Origin: Congregibacter litoralis KT71
GTDB taxonomy: Bacteria; Pseudomonadota; Gammaproteobacteria; Pseudomonadales; Halieaceae
NCBI RefSeq assembly: GCF_000153125.2
Contig: NZ_CM002299.1
Location: 620,809-684,808, forward strand
Reading direction: 5' to 3'
Length of the DNA: 64,000 nt
Shown: in pieces, positions 17,415 to 24,592 of the stretch
Numbering within the stretch: position 1 is the stretch's first letter
Layout: the number at the start of each line of letters is the position of its first letter
Notes under the pieces: model-generated
What the model saw: the letters and a program-made list of their open reading frames with translations, nothing else
Told to the model about the DNA's origin: nothing
Database searches by the model: none
Position numbers and translations under genes: made by a program

Positions 17415-18889
17415 GAACGGCTCTCCGGGGGTGTGGTGCAGATAGCGTCTGCCTCTATTTCTACCAGGTACTCGTCACCCACAAGGTCAGCCCGCACCAG
17501 GGTGTTGGCGGGCTGGATGTGAGCAAAACGAGCGCCATGAACTTTGGACACGGCCTCCCAGTCATCCATGTTGCGGATAAAAATCCGCGTGCGCACAACG
17601 CTCTCCAGGCTTGCCCCCAGGGATTGCAATGCGCCCTCGAGCTTGTCGATAACAAAGTCTGTCTGAGCCGTGGGGTCTCCGGCGCCGATAATGCGATCCC
17701 CGTGGGTAGCGGTGGTGCCCGAAACGCAGATGGTGTTGCCTTTGCGCACGGCGCGGGAAAATCCCGCCAGGTCCTCCCAGATAGTGCCACTCAATGCCAG
17801 CGTCTGCCCGTCGCCACCGGACACCGTGGGGTAGGGGGGCGGCAGGGCATCGATATGGTGACTGAGGTCGCCGGAGGCTGTCAGGAAGGGCGGCTTGCGG
17901 TACTCATCACCACAGTCTCCGTGAATGGGAGTCAGCTTTTTCAGGGCCTCGCCGATGGTATCCCTGGCTTCGTCCTCAAGAGAAAAACTGAGAAGCTCCT
18001 GGGTATTCTCGATGTGTTCGCTTTGCCCCAGACGGGCGCCGATAATCACTGCCCCCACGCCGGGTTTTTCCAGAATGTAGCGGCTTGCAATGTTGGCCAC
18101 GGAGGCGCCCTGTTCTCGGGCTATGGCTTCCAATACTTTTAAGAGGTCCTGAAAGCATGACCAGCCACCGGACTCATCGATGTAGCGCTTGTACTTCATC
18201 TGCGACCAGGTGCTCAGCGCTGTGGCATCGGGTTCCGGCGAGTCGATCCAGCGCTCGGATAAAAAGCCTCCCGCCAGGGTGCCAAAAGCCAGCAGCTTGA
18301 CGTTTTTCTCCTGGCACAGCGCCAGCATGGCGCCGCTAGCGCGCTGATCGAGTAGGGAAAAGCAGACCTGGTTGGACACGATGTCGATGCCTGACGCAAG
18401 CACCACCCGGAGATGGGCGGTATCGAAATTGGTCAGACCCAGATGGGCGATGAGGCCCTCGTCCTGCAATTCCTTGAGGTAACTAAGATCGTCAAGATAG
18501 CTTGGGTCGGCGTAATTCCAGGCGTGATATTGCAGGAGCTGTACCTGATCTGCGTGGAGGCGCTCCAGCGCCCGCTCCACGGCCTCCCGAACGGTCTGGC
18601 GGCTGGAGCCACCCGGTTTGGGGACCCATTTGGTCAGCAGCTGGACCTTGTCACGATCAATGTAGCGGCTGGCGAAGTGACCGGCGATCTCTTCGGAGGA
18701 GCCGTAGTGATCCGCCATGTCAAAGGTCGTAAGTCCAACATCCGTGTAGGCCTGCATGCTTCTGGCGCCGGCGTCCCGATCCACGGTGCTTCCGTCTCTC
18801 TCCATGTCCGCGATTTGCCAGAGGCCGGTTATTACGCGGGAGATGCGCAGATCCGCGGCGAGCTCCGTATAGCGTTCTCGCGAGTTCAT
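17411..18889 (-). CDS. Aldo/keto reductase fused to a RidA/YjgF domain
   Basis: The 492-aa protein has an aldo/keto reductase barrel (residues about 10-330) with the tetrad in FDMADHYG (Asp, Tyr), LLTKW (Lys) and QYHAW (His). A RidA/YjgF domain follows (about 365-490) with CVSGTTATHGD and VVRTRIFIRNMDDW. In E. coli RidA the substrate-binding arginine sits in PARS; here the same place reads PANT, so imine deaminase chemistry may be lost or changed, while the glutamate in VEIEA is kept. I start at the ATG at 18889, which has CCGGAG upstream and lies 2 bp after the permease stop; the frame is open to 18964. The fusion and operon suggest handling of a reactive amino-acid-derived carbonyl or imine. 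Confidence 0.85.
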   Translation of the reverse strand: MNSRERYTELAADLRISRVITGLWQIADMERDGSTVDRDAGARSMQAYTDVGLTTFDMADHYGSSEEIAGHFASRYIDRDKVQLLTKWVPKPGGSSRQTVREAVERALERLHADQVQLLQYHAWNYADPSYLDDLSYLKELQDEGLIAHLGLTNFDTAHLRVVLASGIDIVSNQVCFSLLDQRASGAMLALCQEKNVKLLAFGTLAGGFLSERWIDSPEPDATALSTWSQMKYKRYIDESGGWSCFQDLLKVLEAIAREQGASVANIASRYILEKPGVGAVIIGARLGQSEHIENTQELLSFSLEDEARDTIGEALKKLTPIHGDCGDEYRKPPFLTASGDLSHHIDALPPPYPTVSGGDGQTLALSGTIWEDLAGFSRAVRKGNTICVSGTTATHGDRIIGAGDPTAQTDFVIDKLEGALQSLGASLESVVRTRIFIRNMDDWEAVSKVHGARFAHIQPANTLVRADLVGDEYLVEIEADAICTTPPESRS

Positions 18890-18891
18890 GG

Positions 18892-20394
18892 TTACTCCGG
18901 GGGTAGTTGTCTGAAAAGTTTGTTGAGCTCGGTGCCGCTTTTCTGAAGCTTGTTTCGCTCCCAAAAGTAAATGCTACTCCCCAGGGCCATAACGATGAGC
19001 CAAATCGGGGTGGAGTGAAAGTACCAGGCCGACAGTTCCGAGCTGAGGTCCTTGCGCAGGTGAATCAGCAGAAACCCCGCAAGCATTATCAGGCCCAGCC
19101 AGGCCAGAATCAGCTGGCTGGGTCGATGACTGAGTACGGATACTTTGTTGGCCAGGGCCGGATTAATCCGCGGAAGGGTGATCACCGTCAGACACATGAG
19201 CATGAAGTTCACGAGCATAGAGGTCACCATGATGTCGATGCCCAGGAAAAAATCGCTGGCGAAGTGACTGCCCAATATGCCGAAGGTAGCCATGACGCCG
19301 CTCGCAATAATCGCGGTTTGCGGGGTGTGGCGACGGGGGTGCACCTCCTTGAGAGCTTTGGGAAAGATGCCGTCTTTAGCCCAGGCAAACATCAGGCGTG
19401 AGACCGCCAGGAGCATGGCGGGCAGGTCGTTGAGCAGCGCAATTGCCGCGCCGGCGATAATCGCCACGGCCCAGACCTCAGGTAGAACGTAGCTGAGTAA
19501 GCCCGGCGCGGTCACGTCCCGCTGTAAGGACTCTTGCGCCACGATCTGCCAGGGGACCGTGTGATACACCGCCGCGGTAAACAAAAAGTAAAAAGAGCCC
19601 ACGCTGAGCATGGCGATGGCTATCGCCAGGGGGAGGTTACGTCGGGGTTTTCGCGCCTCACCTCCCGCCTGGGCGATGGAGTCAAAGCCGATAAAGCTGG
19701 AGAACAGGATGGCCGCCGCGGCTAAAAAAGTACCCAGATCAAATTCCGGATTTGCCGTGATCACCAGGGCCCGTTCATCCCGCATCATCAAGCCTGCCAC
19801 AAAGTCGCCCGGATCGTGGGAGAAGCCGGCAAATACCACGATGGCGCCCAGGCTGAACATCAGGAGCATCAGGGGGATCAGCGTGCGGGCATAAAACCGT
19901 GAACCGAGGAGGTTGGTGCCGACAAAGGTCCAGAGCATCAGCAGGGCGAGTCCCACACGCACCGCCCCGTTTTCCAGCAGCGCGGCGGTTTCCGTCCATT
20001 GCAGCGCCAGGGCAACGTCCCGAAGGAAGGGGACGATGATGTAGGCGATGACGCCGATGACGATGGACAGGCCAAACCACTGGGAAAAGCTCGCAACAAA
20101 GCCAAGATAGGGGCTGAGCCCCCGGCTGGCGTAGAGATAGCTGCCGCCGGCGCGGGGCATCGCCGACGCCAACATGGCATAGGCCAGCGCGGCAAGGATT
20201 GCCGGGAGTGCCGCGAACAAAAAGGCGGGGAGCACCCAGGCACCGATGCCCGGTACATTGCGCTGAATCATGAAGGGCACCACATATACCGAAGCCCCGA
20301 GCATGGAACAGATGCCCGTGGCCGCCAGGGCTCCAAGACCGAGCTCGCGTTTCAGCGCACCCTCGGCGGTGTTCTTCGTATGTTCTTCGGTCAT
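18892..20394 (-). CDS. APC-family amino acid permease
   Basis: The 500-aa membrane protein has about 12 transmembrane helices. A first-helix segment GICSMLGASVYVVP near residue 27 corresponds to the unwound substrate-binding helix of the amino acid-polyamine-organocation family, and GFDSIAQAGGEARKPRRNLP near residue 225 is the usual loop motif. It probably imports amino acids or amines across the inner membrane. Its ATG overlaps the stop of the M1 aminopeptidase gene (ATGA, 20391-20394), and the reductase-RidA gene starts just after its stop. Coupling to a peptidase suggests uptake of released amino acids. The specific substrate is unknown. Confidence 0.88.
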   Translation of the reverse strand: MTEEHTKNTAEGALKRELGLGALAATGICSMLGASVYVVPFMIQRNVPGIGAWVLPAFLFAALPAILAALAYAMLASAMPRAGGSYLYASRGLSPYLGFVASFSQWFGLSIVIGVIAYIIVPFLRDVALALQWTETAALLENGAVRVGLALLMLWTFVGTNLLGSRFYARTLIPLMLLMFSLGAIVVFAGFSHDPGDFVAGLMMRDERALVITANPEFDLGTFLAAAAILFSSFIGFDSIAQAGGEARKPRRNLPLAIAIAMLSVGSFYFLFTAAVYHTVPWQIVAQESLQRDVTAPGLLSYVLPEVWAVAIIAGAAIALLNDLPAMLLAVSRLMFAWAKDGIFPKALKEVHPRRHTPQTAIIASGVMATFGILGSHFASDFFLGIDIMVTSMLVNFMLMCLTVITLPRINPALANKVSVLSHRPSQLILAWLGLIMLAGFLLIHLRKDLSSELSAWYFHSTPIWLIVMALGSSIYFWERNKLQKSGTELNKLFRQLPPE

Positions 20395-23039
20395 TGCGCG
20401 GGCGGTTTGCTTTTGCGATGACTGGCGCGAAACAGGGGGTCCGCAGCCTGGAGTATCTTCATGCGCAGCTGTGGGTTGTAGTCGGGCCGGTCTTCCAGGA
20501 AATCCCGCACGATCCCCGCGACTTCCGTGGTGCTATGTGTTCCAAGGGTACGATTGAGCCAGGCACTGGGGAAAAAGATATCCCCCGTCACCTGAATCTC
20601 CTCAAGAAGCTCCAGGCTGGGAAGCACATAGCGGGCCGAATGCTCGAGACGTGTGGGATCGTGCAATCGTCTGAGGGCATCACTCACCCAGACCTCCGTC
20701 GCCCGATTGGCAGGCTCCTTCAGGGCATTAAAAAACGCGTCGCGAGTATCCACGTCCGGGGACAGCGCCGGCGCCAGATAGTCGAAACGCCGCAGGCGAT
20801 CGGGATTCTGTGTCTCCTCGCGCTGCGCGGCGATGATGGCCTCAGCCTGATCCGGCAGGCGCACGGCGAGTATTTCGGCGAGGCGAATTTTCTCAGCTTC
20901 CTGCAGGCTGAGCGTAGCAATGCTCTCCTCGCCACTCCAAAGCAAGCGTACTTGCTCGAGGGCAGATGACGATAACGCCACCGCGCTGTAAATCTCGAAG
21001 AAAAGTTTGGCTTTGCTGGGACTGTCCTGGGAGGCCAGGGTTTTCCAGAGCTTATCCTCCAGGTCCGTGCTGCGTGCGTCGCGCTCCTCCTCCGTGAGCA
21101 GGCTGAAGTACACGTGATACAACTGGCTGGCGGCCAGTTCGATGAGCAGCTCATTACTCTCCGTCGTGACTATCTCTACGAGCCTGCCGAAGTAGGCCAG
21201 CGCATCTTTTTCGCGGCGGGCCAGGAGGTCCTCATAGGCCGACACCAACAGCACACCGCGTTGCAGCGGCGTCAGAGATTGCCACGCGTCAAAGAGCGCA
21301 TCACTGACCGGGAACCGGCCATAACCCAGGCCATTGGCATTCAGGAGCAAATCCGCCTGAGGCGCTCCTTGCACGGATTCCGGGAGTGGGGCGCTCCGGG
21401 CAGCGAGCATGTCGGTTTCGGATGCTCCTCTCAGGGACAGCACGGAAAACTGCTGGGGCCATTCGCGATCCTCACCCCGGGGATCCGTCTGCTCCAGTAA
21501 CCACGATGACTCCTCTACCCCTGCTTTACGTAGCGCGAAGTCCGGCATGCCCGGTGTGTTGACCCAAACCTCACTCCAGCTGCCGAGATCGATGGGGGTT
21601 TTTTCATCGAGAATCTCAATGAGGGCGGGCCAGGTGGCGTTGCCATAGCTGAAACGGGTCAGATACGTACGCAGGCCATCCCGAAAGGCGGTCTTACCCA
21701 GCAGAAGTTCCAGCTGGCGCATCATGATGGGCGCCTTGTGATAAATGATGGGGCCGTACATTTGCCCCGCCAGGTTCAGATTGTCGAGCTGTTGCCGGAT
21801 GGGATTGGCGCCCTCGCTGCGATCCACGCCATAGGCCTGAGGGTAGTGGCTGACAAGAAAATTGAGTGCGTGATCCGTATCAGGAAACTGTGGGTTCACG
21901 ACCTTGTCCGCCATGAAGTTGGCAAAGACCTCCTTGGTCCAGACATCGTTGAACCAGCGCATGGTCACCAGGTTGCCAAACCACATATGCGCCGTTTCAT
22001 GGGCAATAAGCTGCGCGCGGTTGAGGAGTTGATTCTCCGAAGGCGATTCCTCCAACAATAGAGACGATGCGCGATAGGCGATGGCACCGACATGTTCCAT
22101 GCCGCCGTAGGGAAAATCCGGTATGAGCGCAAAGGCAAACTTATCAAAGGGGTAGTCGATGGCCGTGTACTCTTCCAGCCAGTCGAGGGCGTCAGCATGA
22201 GTCTCAAAGATGCTGTCGAGGTTTCGCGCGAGCTTCTCACCATCGGTTTCCCGATGGAGGAGTGTCATCTCCCGACCGCGGACCGACTGGCTGACGACTT
22301 CAAACTCACCGGCCACAAAGGCGAACAGATAGGAGGGAATGGCCCGGGTTTCTCTGAAGCGGAACATCCGGCGTCCATTACGCTCTTCAACACCTGCCAG
22401 TCGCCCATTGCCAAGGGCTGTCCAGGATTTGGGTACCTCCAGGGTCAGGCTATAGCGTGCTTTGAGGTCTGGCTGGTCGAACAGGGGAAACACTGTGCGG
22501 GCGCGGTCGGGTACAAACAAGGTGAAGAGATAATCCGGGTTACGGTTGACGGCGTCCTGGGGAGCGATGAAGTCCAGGGTCAGCACGTTGTCTCCCTCTC
22601 GCAGCGCGGCGGTCGGGATAATCAGGTGTTCCTTGTCGAAATCATAGGCAACCGGGGCGCCAGAGCTGCTGACGGACAATACGCTGTCCGCACCCTGGGC
22701 AAAGTCGATCGCCAGGGGGCTGTCATTTCCGGCGAGATTAAAGCGAAGGATAGCGCGGCCTGCGAGGGGCCGTGTGCGATCACCCGGCACGGAAAACTGC
22801 AGCTCGTAGCTCAGCCTGGAAATGCGCTCTGCGCGGTCCTTTGCCAGGGACGCGGAGACGCCCGCTTCCACAGAAAAAGCCATCAGTTCACCATCGTGCA
22901 AAGCCTGTGTAGCCGTGCCTCCCTCGCTGATGGACTCTTTGCCTTGACTGCCTTGACTGCCTTGACTGCTTCGGTCGCAGGCCGCCAGCGTGCAGCACAA
23001 CATTACCGTGGCCGCGAGGAGGAGTCTTGTCACGCTCAT
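20391..23039 (-). CDS. M1-family aminopeptidase lipoprotein (aminopeptidase N-like)
   Basis: The 882-aa protein has a lipoprotein signal with lipobox LAAC (cysteine near residue 21), followed by a short QGS-repeat linker. The catalytic domain has GGMEHVGA (variant of the GxMEN exopeptidase motif) near residue 317, the zinc motif HETAHMWFGNL near residue 350 and the distal glutamate in WTKEVFANF. A long helical ERAP1-like C-terminal domain fills the rest. It probably removes N-terminal residues from peptides outside the inner membrane. It leads the operon with the APC permease, reductase-RidA and kinase genes, and is divergent from a second M1 gene. Confidence 0.92.
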   Translation of the reverse strand: MSVTRLLLAATVMLCCTLAACDRSSQGSQGSQGKESISEGGTATQALHDGELMAFSVEAGVSASLAKDRAERISRLSYELQFSVPGDRTRPLAGRAILRFNLAGNDSPLAIDFAQGADSVLSVSSSGAPVAYDFDKEHLIIPTAALREGDNVLTLDFIAPQDAVNRNPDYLFTLFVPDRARTVFPLFDQPDLKARYSLTLEVPKSWTALGNGRLAGVEERNGRRMFRFRETRAIPSYLFAFVAGEFEVVSQSVRGREMTLLHRETDGEKLARNLDSIFETHADALDWLEEYTAIDYPFDKFAFALIPDFPYGGMEHVGAIAYRASSLLLEESPSENQLLNRAQLIAHETAHMWFGNLVTMRWFNDVWTKEVFANFMADKVVNPQFPDTDHALNFLVSHYPQAYGVDRSEGANPIRQQLDNLNLAGQMYGPIIYHKAPIMMRQLELLLGKTAFRDGLRTYLTRFSYGNATWPALIEILDEKTPIDLGSWSEVWVNTPGMPDFALRKAGVEESSWLLEQTDPRGEDREWPQQFSVLSLRGASETDMLAARSAPLPESVQGAPQADLLLNANGLGYGRFPVSDALFDAWQSLTPLQRGVLLVSAYEDLLARREKDALAYFGRLVEIVTTESNELLIELAASQLYHVYFSLLTEEERDARSTDLEDKLWKTLASQDSPSKAKLFFEIYSAVALSSSALEQVRLLWSGEESIATLSLQEAEKIRLAEILAVRLPDQAEAIIAAQREETQNPDRLRRFDYLAPALSPDVDTRDAFFNALKEPANRATEVWVSDALRRLHDPTRLEHSARYVLPSLELLEEIQVTGDIFFPSAWLNRTLGTHSTTEVAGIVRDFLEDRPDYNPQLRMKILQAADPLFRASHRKSKPPAQ
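22942..22968. repeat. Three perfect tandem copies of a 9-bp unit in the M1 lipoprotein linker
   Basis: CCTTGACTG is repeated three times without change. In the minus-strand gene it encodes a Gln-Gly-Ser tripeptide repeat just after the lipidated cysteine. A gain or loss of a unit stays in frame and would only alter linker length. Confidence 0.85.
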
Positions 23040-23171
23040 GCCCCATGCTCATAAAAGGGGGACGATACCTGATTGGCGACGCGATGGCGCGCCAGCCTGC
23101 GGCACTCCCCAAAACCCCGCAGCATCTGCTAATCTTCGCGGCTAATTTTATCTACGGCTACTGTTCTGATT

Positions 23172-23414
23172 ATGCGTTATCGCTCATTGCTACTGTCTCT
23201 GGGAATCCTCATGGCGGGCCTCGCACCGCTGTCTTCCACCGCCAATGCCCAGGAGGTCATAGGCTCCGGTGCCAAGGCTTTTGGTTCATCGCGCCTTTCC
23301 GGGAAAAGCGGATTTAATCTTGAGGAAGAAATAATCACTATCACGATATCCGTAGGCCATTCGTTTGATGACCTTGATGCGGTTATTCACACCTTCCAGC
23401 ACGCTCGTATTTAG
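23172..23414 (+). pseudogene. 5' fragment of an M1 peptidase gene: signal peptide, cut by the IS
   Basis: The ATG at 23172 begins a clear signal peptide (residues 1-27, hydrophobic core, ending TANAQ). The gene reads correctly for 37 codons up to the insertion point at 23282, then runs into the IS and stops at 23414 as an 80-aa chimera. Removing the IS and one copy of the 8-bp duplication joins codon GCT-TTT to GCC-CAG in frame with the large M1 open frame that resumes at 24601. So this is the true start of that gene. The fragment alone has no catalytic part. Confidence 0.85.
23275..23282. repeat. Left target-site duplication of the ISL3 element
   Basis: AGGCTTTT here is identical to the 8 bases at 24593-24600 on the other side of the element. 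ISL3-family elements make 8-bp duplications. The perfect match points to a recent insertion without later rearrangement. Confidence 0.93.
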
Positions 23415-24592
23415 CGGGTAAACAGCACTGGCAATAATGCCCTCGGCATACGGTTTCAGGTTCTTTGCAAAGCGCCTGAGCGGCTCAATCCCACTTGCCA
23501 GAGCCTGGTTGTACCAATGCGTCCAACGCCACCGAGCGGCTCTTTCGTTCTTGGCATACCAAAGCTGCTTTAGCTGGCTCTTCATCAAATATGTGATCAT
23601 CAAGGGTCGGTTAATCGCCAGGAGCTCGTTGAGATCCGCCGCCTGCCGTTCATCTAGATTCTCCGGGTTGCGCAGTAGTAGCCATCTAGATTGCTTCACC
23701 GCTCGACGAGCCGGCTTGTCCTGCCGTAACGCATTCGCCTGATCGACTCGCACACGATCAATGACTTCACGGCCGAACTTGGCCATCACGTGGAAGAGGT
23801 CGTAGACCACGCGCGCCTGCGGACAGTGCGCCTGCACTTCTAGATCCATGGCGGTATTTTGGTCCATCGCAACGGCTTCGATGTGCTGGCAATGCTCACC
23901 CAGCCAGACAAAGAAGGGCCTGACCGCTTCGCGAGAATGGCCTTCGCCGACCCACAGTACTTGCCGCCGTTCGGCGTCCATCACAACACTGGCGTAACGA
24001 TGCCCCTTGAATAACGCGAACTCGTCCATCACCAGATAACGCACACGGCTCAGGTCTGGGGCCGTCAACTCGCGTCCCAGTCGTGCTTTATCAATCGCCT
24101 TAAGCGTATGCCAATGCAGACCTGTGAGCTCGGTGACATGCTTGATCGGCAGCAGTCGTAGCAGCACCTCCGCGTGAAGACGCATGCGCTCCGTCATGCG
24201 AGCACGGGGCGCTAACCAGGAAAGCCGTTCGCGGCCCACACCACAGCGCCGGCAGCGCACGCGCCTGACAGGCACATCTAACCATACGCGATAGTCGAAC
24301 AGATCGCGGTCTCTCACCCGTCGATACTGCGTATCGTGAACCTTTGGACACAAGGCCCCGCACTGCGCGCACGCCGGAGCTTGCGCTGGATCGGGAGCGA
24401 GATGGATAACACAAGTGCTGGAGCCCAGAGTCTTCGAGGAGATAGGAACAAACCCTTCCCAGGCGAGGCCAGGAAACGTAGCATCAAGCATGGCGGCGGT
24501 CCTTCGGTCGGCTGTTTGGTTGCACTTACAACCTAAACCGATTGGCTGTCCGCCTCTACTACTTGCTATATCCCGCTAATACGCGATGAACC
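23283..24592. mobile_element. Intact ISL3-family insertion sequence, 1310 bp
   Basis: Both ends carry the terminal sequence GGTTCATCGCG in inverted orientation. The left (from 23283) and right (to 24592) repeats match at 18 of the first 22 positions. It is flanked by a perfect 8-bp target duplication (AGGCTTTT). One transposase gene fills it on the minus strand, and its stop codon lies inside the left repeat. It is inserted 111 bp into an M1 peptidase gene. The right inverted repeat contains an ATG (24586-24588) that opens in frame into the interrupted gene. There are no passenger genes. Confidence 0.95.
23286..24491 (-). CDS. ISL3-family transposase
   Basis: The 401-aa transposase begins with a zinc-ribbon region (CAQCGALC near residue 41 and CRRCG near residue 79) and a helix-turn-helix region around residues 100-140. 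The DDE catalytic core follows, with the aspartates in VMDEFALFKGHRY and AMDQNTAMD and the glutamate in SVLEGVNNRIKVIKRMAYGYRD near the C-terminus. All key residues are present and the frame is unbroken, so the element is probably active. The gene is antisense to the interrupted peptidase gene. Confidence 0.95.
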   Translation of the reverse strand: MLDATFPGLAWEGFVPISSKTLGSSTCVIHLAPDPAQAPACAQCGALCPKVHDTQYRRVRDRDLFDYRVWLDVPVRRVRCRRCGVGRERLSWLAPRARMTERMRLHAEVLLRLLPIKHVTELTGLHWHTLKAIDKARLGRELTAPDLSRVRYLVMDEFALFKGHRYASVVMDAERRQVLWVGEGHSREAVRPFFVWLGEHCQHIEAVAMDQNTAMDLEVQAHCPQARVVYDLFHVMAKFGREVIDRVRVDQANALRQDKPARRAVKQSRWLLLRNPENLDERQAADLNELLAINRPLMITYLMKSQLKQLWYAKNERAARWRWTHWYNQALASGIEPLRRFAKNLKPYAEGIIASAVYPLNTSVLEGVNNRIKVIKRMAYGYRDSDYFFLKIKSAFPGKAR

